Shown piece after piece: positions 55,516 to 64,000 of a stretch of DNA of 64,000 nt. The notes under the pieces were generated by a model, which ran no database searches, had not been told where the DNA came from, and saw only the letters and a list, made by a program, of their open reading frames with translations. Each line of letters begins with the position of its first letter. The first letter of the stretch is position 1. The stretch spans positions 33,753,548 to 33,817,547 of the forward strand of contig NC_092641.1 in assembly GCF_039555335.1 (NCBI RefSeq), read 5' to 3'. Position numbers and translations under genes: made by a program. Origin of the DNA: Amphiura filiformis (taxonomy: Eukaryota; Echinodermata; Ophiuroidea; Amphilepidida; Amphiuridae).

Positions 55516-56030
55516 GTGAGCTACGTTACCGACTACAAAATGGGCTGGTTTTACTCAATCCAAGGTCATAAAAAGCAAACTAAAGGTCACTTGAGTGAAA
55601 TGTAAAACAGATTTCACCATTTCATAGAAGTTTTGAAGATGCGTAAATGAGTGTGTAACGTAGCTCACAGTAACGTAGTTCACTGGTTTTAATGTTTTAA
55701 TGTGATTTGCGAACGTTAGAACGTTATGTCGGTTAATTCTAATATAAATGGGGTTCGACCACTGGTAGCTTTCACATATTATTAGGAAGTACATGTAATA
55801 CAAGTGCATACTATAGAATCCTGGTAACGTAGCTCACCAATCTTAACATGGTCGGTCGAAATATCAATGTTTACAACATTTCTATGCCAAAAATGCTACA
55901 GCATCACAATTTTTACTGTGATTTTTAAAAACCTATGAGTGTTTCCTTTCAAAAACCGCAAATTCTAACATTGATACCTCTCTTTACTTCTTTCCAATAA
56001 CGTGTGTTAAAAAGGGTAACGTAGCTCACA
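55516..56030. repeat. Five scattered copies of GTAACGTAGCTCAC
   Basis: Copies are at 55516-55530 (inverted), 55655-55668, 55670-55683 (one mismatch), 55823-55837 and 56015-56029. The sequence between them is unrelated. No gene or element boundary explains the pattern. Confidence 0.75.
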
Positions 56031-56888
56031 GCATTTTGGTGGAAAGTGCTTTTTTTTTTAGAATTACACAAAGACGCTTTTAATCACTAAAAAAAATGTT
56101 GATAAACAATATGATGGTGCGTTATCTAATTAAAAAACAACAAATATGTAAAGAAATCGCATTTATTCAAAGAAAATATTCAGGGTTAGATGTGACACTT
56201 GAGCAGTGGAAACGCATTTTTAACGATTTTTGGGCCTTTGCAAGGTTTAATCAGGCTGAAGAAAGCATTTAAAATATGGAAAACTATATATGTCTGTGTA
56301 GATCTCGTTGAGTTCTACCAGAAAAACAACATATTTGATGCCCTAAATGCTCGACAAAGTGTTTGTGGACCAAAGAATGGAAAAAAGGCTATTGGCACCG
56401 GATTTTGTAGAAATAGCGATATATGAATTTCAATAGAAGACATTTTTAGGATTTTTTTAGAGAAGTGGTGATTGTTGATCATTTCTGTTTTATTTTTTTA
56501 TGTATTTTCCTGTCATTTCCTGTAAACCTAATAAAGATATTCTGATAATTGAAAATCTTCTCTATCATAAATAATAGAAGCTGAAAGTGACAACAAGTAG
56601 CAAAAAGTGTAATTTGCCATGGAACTTCAGTCATATTTTATCTGAAATCTGGCTGAATGACATGGCATAATGAAATGCAAGCACTGACCTATCCCTAAAA
56701 GTAGTTATCTGTAACTTGTGTATCACACACGTTAAGGGTTCAAACCCCATTGTGGTATTCTTTGTTAAGCAGCTAAATAGGGTGATTCATCACTCACTTT
56801 GAATGGGCGGTCTCACACATATTTTATTTGAGGATAGCTGGATCAACCTCCTCTTTCTTACATCTTCTCTGCCTATATTTAAACTTAA

Positions 56889-57310
56889 AGGAGTATTTCG
56901 TGATCCTAGCATCCCCTTTTTATGACATTTTTCAGTACATATCCACGAAAAAAGCATATTCCCAAAATTTCAGTTGATTCCGATTTTGCGTTTGCGAGTT
57001 ATGCATGATTATGTGTTTTACACTGCTCCATAGACAATACGTTGTAATTTCGTTCTGGTGTAGTCCGAGGTGCTCTGACGATAACACTCCGATCGCCAGG
57101 CCAGTGGGACAACGAAAACGCTACGTGAACGAGCTAGTTCTGGTGCACCAGAACGAAATTCAAATTTCGCGATATCTTTGCTAAACGAATTAATCTGCAA
57201 GAAATATTTTGTACATAAACATTATGTAGCCAGAGTATTCCAGTGATATAAAAATCTCAACTTTTTTTGAGAAAAGTGGGGGATGAGGCTGTGGATCACG
57301 AAATGCCCCT
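56889..57310. mobile_element. TTAA-flanked MITE, 422 bp
   Basis: AGGAGTATTTCGTGATCC and GGATCACGAAATGCCCCT are inverted ends. TTAA borders both (56885-56888, 57311-57314). Inside, TTTCGTTCTGGTG and CACCAGAACGAAA are a second inverted pair. A partial copy lies at 24023-24140. Kolobok- or piggyBac-type by the TTAA duplication. Confidence 0.85.
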
Positions 57311-57319
57311 TTAAAACAA

Positions 57320-58020
57320 GTCATGAAGTACATATTTTCAATTTCATTTTCAATTTTTTTATTATAAAGCTTTTAATATCAAAATTTTGAATTGAACAAT
57401 TTTAATTCACCTTCCTTCATGTCCTTGACTGGAAAGTAGAAATTAACTTGGCTACAGCTACATACATATAGTTGTATCTACACACATGTAAACAATCTTT
57501 TCAATCAAAATACCTTCATAAACTCATCTTTCAAATTTCATGCTTTTGAAATCAGCTGATTTGTAGGAATGTCAACCCTGAGCATAAAAGTTAGTAAATA
57601 GAAACTCTACAAGGCAAAGTTTGGAAGCCTAAAAAAGACACCACTTACCAGTATGACAGATAGTTGCTATCCTAAACAACTACCAGAAATAACCACAAAA
57701 TACTAATACCATCTTCCTTAAGATATAAAAATAAGTAGAAAAGAAACTGAATATAATTTTGATGAATTAGGGAAATTAATGTTCATTTGTTCTCAAATTT
57801 AAGTTATTTCCTACAGTAATGACTGCCACATCGCACTAACATTACAAATCCCGAATCCACTGTGAAAAATAGTTCTTTAAATGTCAAAAGGGAGTTTGAT
57901 TTTCTCTTTTATTGGAATATTTGAATACATTAAAATACATAGTCAATATTTATTTGTTTAAAATTTATTAAAGATCTAAATTTGGATGAAAATTAATTAC
58001 ATAGCGCATTGATTTATTTG
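57320..58020. other. Spacer without recognised genes
   Basis: AT-rich, short frames; presumed region upstream of ARCN1. Confidence 0.4.
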
Positions 58021-58156
58021 CCGGTCGTACGAGTGATACGGCTAATCCACGTCCTTCTTGTCATTCATGTGTACGTGGCTCTGGAAAATTGTATCGAGAA
58101 GTGACAATAAACTGCCAGATTCTTGCTGATTTGGCCGTAGAATTTTAAAAAGCGAG

Positions 58157-58165
58157 ATGGTATGT
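58157..58165 (+). other. ARCN1: Possible ARCN1 start codon with donor
   Basis: ARCN1 exon 2 begins exactly at the second codon (Val), so exon 1 must end with ATG followed by a donor. GCGAG-ATG-GTATGT here fits and follows sequence with several CpGs. The only other good match I found, ATGGTAAGC near 60048, lies inside a hAT element. One upstream ATG at 58066 opens a short frame that ends before this site. Confidence 0.35.
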
Positions 58166-59332
58166 ACCAACGTAGGGATTCGTTGTTTATTTTAGAATAT
58201 GTAAATCGTAGTTTATCTGTAAAAAATTGGTATGCAACAGGAAAACGCTGAAAATGTTTGCCAGCAGTGATGATGTTGTTGTTGGTTGTCGAATTTTGCA
58301 CACTGATCGAGTGGGTGTGTTTGCCTAATTTTTCTTTCTTAACATGTTAATTTGTTATTGACAACGGTTTATAGTTATGCATACGACAGTTGCTGTAATG
58401 TGACGAGTAATACCAATTATCAATGATATTATCTGTGACCATGTTTATGAAATTCACAATAAAAAAAAAAGCTCTGCTTCCTTCATTCATGAATCATGTT
58501 CATTTCAGTTCGGGAAAATCGTAAACATTCAATTCATGAATTCATGCATTGTAAATCCGCAATTTCAACAACTCTTCTTATACCTTTTATACATGAGCCA
58601 AACGTTGTTAATCCGTGATGGATCATGGATTCACACTTTTCTAGTCGCGTGTGCATGACACGAACACAACCAAGTATGGCAAGTTACCGGAACTAAGCGC
58701 GCATACGCGTTACGCTTTGCGTAAAGGTCGTCATGCCTGGAACTTGGTTTACATGTTGTAGGTATAATTAACAGGCAGACCTTAGTTAACGCATTTGCTT
58801 GTCAGCCAAATTGGTCCAAAAAGACGATACAAATTTTATAGAAAATTAAAAAAAAAGATTTTTCAAGGAAACCTGCATAATATGTTGTCTACACTTGACC
58901 CAAATATATAATTTATTTTTGAGATGAGATAATCGCACATGGAATTTTAGAGGGATTTTAATAGCAGTTCTATATAGAAAAGCTGCTCTATCATGAGACT
59001 ATGCCGTTTTGTTTTGCAATTGATTCATCAAATTTATGTTGGCTCAGCCTCAGGAATGTTTTGGATGAAATCTTTGACAAGATGTAACTTTGTTATGGAA
59101 AGTGCTATGACAAAACGGTTTTCAGTTTTAGCTTTCTTTACTCAAGGGCTTTAATTCGATATAAAATGATGTGGTTTGATGACCTATTTGATTTTGCCTT
59201 CATGTTGAATTCAGTTTGAGATTATTTTATTTTTGTAGTTTTATTGCTGATATCAACATGATCAACAGAGAAATCACTGATCAATCTTCTTGTAAGGTTG
59301 AGTGGCAATGACTAACTGACGTTCCTCATGAA

Positions 59333-60173
59333 CAGCGTTCGAATTAAGAATTTTTTTTGAGGTTGTCCGCCGGACAACCTCAAAAAGATATTTGGTTGTC
59401 CGAAAATATTTTTGGTTGTCCGAAATTTATATGAACTTTTTGTGCCGTACAAAATTAAGTTGCAAGTTTAAAAAAACATACACTGCCGTCAGTATTCACA
59501 TGTCACACACCTTTCCCAAACTCACCTTGTTGCTATTATAAAACATCAAAATATATCCAAGAAAATACAGGTTTAATGTCCATCATATTTATCATCAATA
59601 AATTCATATTTGTGCTGGATTTTATGCTTAAAAGCATCAGAATTCCCCCGGGCAGAATTCATTCTTTTCAAGAAGTCAAAAGATGTAATTCACGTAAACA
59701 TCTCCATTGATAAAGTATCTCATTAATTATTCATGAGCTCATTGGGTTTCTATGGGTTTCTAATTTTCTATGCATGTCAGGGGGGTCTTGTTAGGGAGGT
59801 CTTGAAAGCCTGATGTCAGAGACTGGTGTCAGAGGTCAGGTCACTCTGGTCAGGTCATGAGGTTTTACCAGGGGCCCGGCCATGTGCTAGCTAGCTTGTG
59901 TACCGATACCGTGCACCGATTGATATTGCACACCTGGTAAAGGCCAAGGTTATCATGATGTTTATAAAATACTTGCTACAAATTTATGGGAAAACAACAT
60001 TTTTCTGATTTCTTCTGAACATTTCAAGATTTATGCAATGCATTTTATGGTAAGCTTACTCTATAACATTGGTACACATTTTTATGGTTGTCCCTCGGAC
60101 AACTGCCGTCAGCATTTTGGGTTGTCCGACGTTCTTTGTGGTTGTCCCGGACAACCACTTATTTCGAACGCTG
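59333..60173. mobile_element. hAT-type element (CAGCGTTCGAA family), 841 bp
   Basis: The ends are CAGCGTTCGAATTAAG and TTATTTCGAACGCTG. The 8-bp duplication CTCATGAA is exact at 59325-59332 and 60174-60181. GGTTGTCCG/CGGACAACC words cluster within about 100 bp of each end and are absent from the middle. No transposase. It lies in the presumed first intron of ARCN1. Confidence 0.92.
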
Positions 60174-60209
60174 CTCATGAAAGGATCATGTGATTTCGAT
60201 GATCTAAGT

Positions 60210-61610
60210 TTAGCTTGTCTTTAGGCCAACTGATGTTAAAGTGTCAAGCGGCAAAAGTTTGTTGACCTGTGAAGAGGATGTTGCATCACAGGTCAAAGAT
60301 GAGCCAAACCTCTGAAGGATCTTCTTTATCGCTGAACAATAGGCCCCTGCCAAGTTGTGAAGAAGCCCACCTCTCTTGTTAAGGGAAGGCTCCTCTCGTT
60401 TGACATTAAATCGCTTCCTTGACTCCTCTCTCAAACCATCTGCTTTCGCGATCTAATATCTTGACATTCTTTGTCAAACGATACATGGATCGAATCCATG
60501 GGTTCCTACAGTCCCCCATGGAAAACAGGGTACTGAAAAGTAGTACACCATGTCCATATGGGCTAAGGGATGGTTTGTTTACATGGCAATCATTCCTTCA
60601 GAATAGGCAATACAGATTCCAAACATATAAAACTTACCTCATATCAGTTTTAGTTGCCTCTAATAACTCCAAATTGACATGACAATTAATTCTATTTGCT
60701 CAATTTCATACCAAAATCAAGGAAAACATGGTTTTGTTATTGCAAAATAACAAGAAAATCAGAAAGGTTATATCTGGTCATTTGCAGTAGGCCACTTCAG
60801 GTAATCAATATTGGTACTTGAATTGCATGTCTCATTGACTTTCTGCTCATTGTAAGAGTGATAGTGTTGTAAACTTGATTGCATAACATTAAGATTGCCA
60901 ACTGACATCCTTTGTATTTGAGTTGTCTGTTGATGGTATTAGAACTGTCATGGATGTAAACATTACACAAAATGTCAACAAAACATGCTACTGCAGAACT
61001 CTATGCCTGTATGTGTGTGTCTGAGGGCCGATCTGAGGGCTGATGACACACATTTGATGGGTGTAGTCAAACGAATGATTGGTGCTATCAAAGTGTGAGT
61101 AAACCGCAGAGTCACCACTTTTATTTGGTTTGAAAGAGCAGGTTGTGAAAAGTCCAATCACGATATCTGCAAAGGTTCAAGGCCTTCTGAAGGTGTTCCC
61201 GTTCCTTTTCCTTTGGGACTCCTCGCTTGACGGAATTGTGTCCGCTCTATGGAATAGCGTTCGTATTTCTCCCAGCTTATGTATCAGCAGATGGTGGGAA
61301 TCAAATAACAAGTACTGATCTGTGTGTGTGCCCTTTCCACTGTAACTAAACAGTCCAAAAATGCAAGTTTGCCTTCCTTGAGTTTTCCTGTGTGAACTTG
61401 ATAAGTTCGTTGACACCATTTATGTGATCGAAGAAAGGGGCTAACTGATCCTTGCGTATCTTCACCCAAGTGTCATCGACATATCGAAACCAGTGCATGG
61501 GGGTGCATGCTTACAGTTGCAAGTTACGATGCAAGAGCCAACCGCTCAAACTGTTCCATAAACAGGTTTACAACAAACAGTTAAACCGACTATCCCATCG
61601 CGCATCCATC
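60210..61610 (-). pseudogene. Penelope-like retroelement fragment
   Basis: Minus-strand frames carry the Penelope reverse transcriptase motif HWFRYVDDTWVKIRKDQ (about 61460-61510), then ELIKFTQENSR, THTDQYLLFDSHH and HKLGEIRTLFHRAD (61180-61420). The last part of the GIY-YIG domain (REEPSLNKRGGLLHNL) is at about 60340-60395. Several frameshifts and stops interrupt it, and the region between RT and endonuclease is largely lost. It lies in the presumed first intron of ARCN1, opposite to the gene. Confidence 0.85.
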
Positions 61611-61888
61611 GTGTGGTCTGTAAAAATTTGCCATCATAGACAAATTAGGTGTCATAATAATTTAGTAAATTAAATCTTGTAACTTAGAAATTGTCAAAAA
61701 TATGATTATATGCAAAAGAATATATTTGAGAAAAAAAGTGAGTGAAATTTCTACCTTGCAAGAGTCAATTGGCACAACCGCACATTTTGCCAATTTGCCC
61801 AAATTTTCTTGTAATCTTCATACTACAACACCATGGAAATGTTCAACAGGATAATTGTCTTACATGTCATGTATTCTCATTCTTACAG

Positions 61889-63683
61889 GTTCTTCTAGCT
61901 GCGGCAATCTGCACCAAGAGCGGCAAGGCGCTTGTGTCGCGACAGTTTGTAGAAATGACTCGCGCCAGAATAGAGGGTTTACTAGCGGCCTTTCCAAAGC
62001 TGATGAACACTGGGAAACAACATACATTTGTAGAAACAGAGAGTGTCCGATACGTGTACCAACCACTGGATAAGGTCTACATGTTGTTGATCACTACTAA
62101 GACTAGTAATATATTAGAAGATTTGGAAACGTTAAGGTTATTTTCTAGAGTGGTAAGTGGAGCCTAAGGATAGGCTCTTTTTATTGTCACTTGCATCCCC
62201 CTGGCCTCCTCACACACATACACACTCCGGTGTGTTACATTTTGAAATGCATAATCAGCCACCTGTTGGCACACAAGTGAAGGTGGACAAAGAGGGTCAA
62301 GAGGGTAGGAATAAAGACATTGGATGCAAATTATCATAAATACACCCTTGATTTTTTTTCTGATCAATCAAAAATTCTCATCAAACATGCTGAGAGGATT
62401 CCAGTTGAAATCCATACATTCCGCTACGGAAGAAATGAACTTATTTCTGCCACACAGGGAGGTTGAATTTCTAATGGAGTTTACCTGAATGGTGACTCTA
62501 TTTAAAACTCCCCAACCCACTACCTCCCCCCTCCCCCGTGTATGCGATGTCATGGATTCCATAGGGGGTGTATGTATTTCTATTAGGAATTGCTGAATAG
62601 ACCCCCATATGTAAGCCTACTTTGCTGAAGTTCAATACCAAATCAAAGTGCTGTTTACAATAAATAATTCAGCTGCTCATTGTTTGGTAAAATAAGTGGC
62701 CTTCACAACGTAAAGGATTTCATCAAATGGAAAATGGAAAAAATTGGTAAACAAATATCTAGGCCTTTTATACCATATGATGCTGATGACAATACCAGTT
62801 GAATGACAACTTACTCTTTTCCACTTGTAGATTCCTGAATACTGTCGAGCTATGGAGGAACAAGAAATTCTGGACCACTCGTTTGAATTAATCTTTGCCT
62901 TTGATGAAATTGTGGCACTTGGGTACAGAGAGAATGTCAACCTTGCACAGATCAGGACCTTCACAGAGATGGACTCCCACGAGGAGCGTGTATTCCAAGC
63001 CGTGCGACAGGTCAGAAATTCAACCCTTATTATATATTCATAAATTATTTGGAGACATGTTTGGATGAGCCCTTATTATGAATTCATAAATTATTTGGAG
63101 ACATGTTTGGATGACTTCGGTGTTCACTTTTCAAATGATAATATTCTGTAATCTTGAAATTCAGACCTTGAAATAAATGTTTCGGGTCATTTCCTAAGAA
63201 TGTAAGCTTAATTTCCCACAAGATAATCTCTATTGATTTCATTATTTTGAAAAGAAGAATTTCCCATCAAATGCAAAAATTTTGAGGGGAAAGAGCTTCC
63301 AGGAGAATCCCACTTTTTCAAATCCTGCTGATGTTCCTGCACTTGAGTACAGGCTTTTGTGACCTTTGACCTCTCAACAGATTCCTGTGGTGTAAGCCCT
63401 GTTGCCTCGAGATATAAATAAAAAATGTGTAGCATATAGTAATTCCACCAATTGTTTTCTCCCATTGATAACAGACCCAAGAACGTGAAGCCAAACAAGA
63501 AATGCAACGCCGTGCCAAAGAACTCCAGCGACAGCGCAGAGAAAATGAGCGTCAGGGCAAACGCACGGTAGGGTACGGAGGCGGTGGGTTTGGCTCGTCA
63601 AGTTCTTCTCGAAGCTCAGACTCAGTACCAGTTGTTTCAGATACAATGCCAGAACCATCGTCAAGATCGGCACCACCTACAAG
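61889..63683 (+). CDS. ARCN1: Coatomer subunit delta (COPI), N-terminal part
   Basis: Delta-COP belongs to the F-subcomplex of the COPI coat, which buds Golgi-to-ER vesicles. Exon 2 is 61889-62152 ([10 protein letters not shown]...LRLFSRV), exon 3 62831-63010 ([11 protein letters not shown]...AVRQ) and exon 4 63475-63683 ([13 protein letters not shown]...). All have AG/GT borders and join in frame; exon 4 ends in phase 2 and the rest lies beyond the window. Residues 2 to about 140 are the longin-like domain ([49 protein letters not shown]), almost identical to vertebrate ARCN1. Then come a charged helix and a Gly/Ser-rich linker that is less conserved, as usual. The initiator Met must come from an upstream exon. 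A MITE sits in intron 2 at 62398-62590. Confidence 0.95.
62398..62590. mobile_element. MITE, second copy of the family at 26591
   Basis: The ends ATTCCAGTTGAAATCCATAC and GTATGTATTTCTATTAGGAAT are inverted repeats, the right one preceded by ATAGGGG. The arms match those of 26591-26969. This copy lacks the nested element. It lies in intron 2 of ARCN1. Confidence 0.7.
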
Positions 63684-64000
63684 GTGAGCATGAAAGAGGG
63701 GAAATAAAAAATTCTTTTAAAAAGGAATGTGGTGCCCAATTGGAGAAAGAGGGAAAAAATGTTGTTTTGTCAAAAATCTAGTTTGGCTGCACTACTATGC
63801 ATAATGTTGTAGGTTGTCTTGTTAAATTAATTGTCAGGGAAGTTATTTATTTTAATCTAGAAAATCATCCGATTCAGATAGAGTTCTGTGAATATAAATA
63901 ATCCGATGCGAATCCATTCAACTTTTTGCAAAGATTTTCATAAAAAAATCAATGGGGCGTATCCATTGCAGACATGCCAACTAGTACGGTTTCACCGTAT
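63684..64000. other. Start of ARCN1 intron 4
   Basis: The sequence follows the donor GTGAGC of ARCN1 exon 4. No next exon is reached before the window ends. Confidence 0.6.

Noticed and set aside
56740-56770. B-box-like GGGTTCAAACCCC suggesting a tRNA
   Set aside because: No convincing A box or acceptor stem at the right distance.
60045-60053. ATGGTAAGC as ARCN1 exon 1
   Set aside because: It lies inside the hAT element 59333-60173, so it would require a transposon-derived first exon.

Overview
The window reads as AT-rich nuclear DNA of an invertebrate animal. It has short exons with consensus GT/AG splice sites, long introns and many transposon remnants. Two conserved genes are recognised by their protein products: hydroxymethylbilane synthase (HMBS, minus strand, all nine coding exons) and coatomer delta (ARCN1, plus strand, 5' part only). 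The repeat content (Penelope-like, CR1-like, hAT and TTAA elements) and the very common AGGCCTA-type words suggest a marine deuterostome such as an echinoderm or hemichordate. That assignment is inference.

Layout. 1-5.2 kb: no recognised gene; small inverted-repeat elements and a minisatellite. 5.2-9.9 kb: a minus-strand gene of unknown family. Five coding exons join in frame; the protein has a lysine-rich N-terminal half, a Cys-containing module and a SUMO-type motif beside a SUMO-interacting-type motif. 10-29 kb: a repeat-dense stretch. Several elements can be delimited to the base because both ends and the target-site duplication survive. They include a 1.9 kb hAT element, a hAT element nested in another hAT element, and two members of an unclassified 8-bp-TSD family. 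29.2-49.6 kb: HMBS. Two of its introns were enlarged by transposons. Intron 6 carries a 5.8 kb TTAA-flanked element with a 5'-truncated LINE inside it; intron 5 carries a decayed CR1-like LINE inside a 4 kb inverted repeat. 50-57 kb: presumed HMBS 5' region, a 0.5 kb foldback element, a LINE 3' fragment, diverged segmental repeats, two arrays of a 20-bp unit and a TTAA MITE. 58-63.7 kb: ARCN1, with a hAT MITE and a Penelope-like fragment in its presumed first intron; the gene runs off the window.

The genes show no operon-like cooperation. HMBS acts in cytosolic haem synthesis and ARCN1 in COPI vesicle coats. They lie head to head about 8 kb apart, and both are on human 11q23.3, so this may be a remnant of ancient linkage. 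I found no convincing new molecular system. The least explained items are the phase-1-exon gene, the hAT MITE family with changed subterminal repeats, the CCCGGGG-ended element family and the recurring TAACGTAGCTCAC word at 55.5-56.0 kb.
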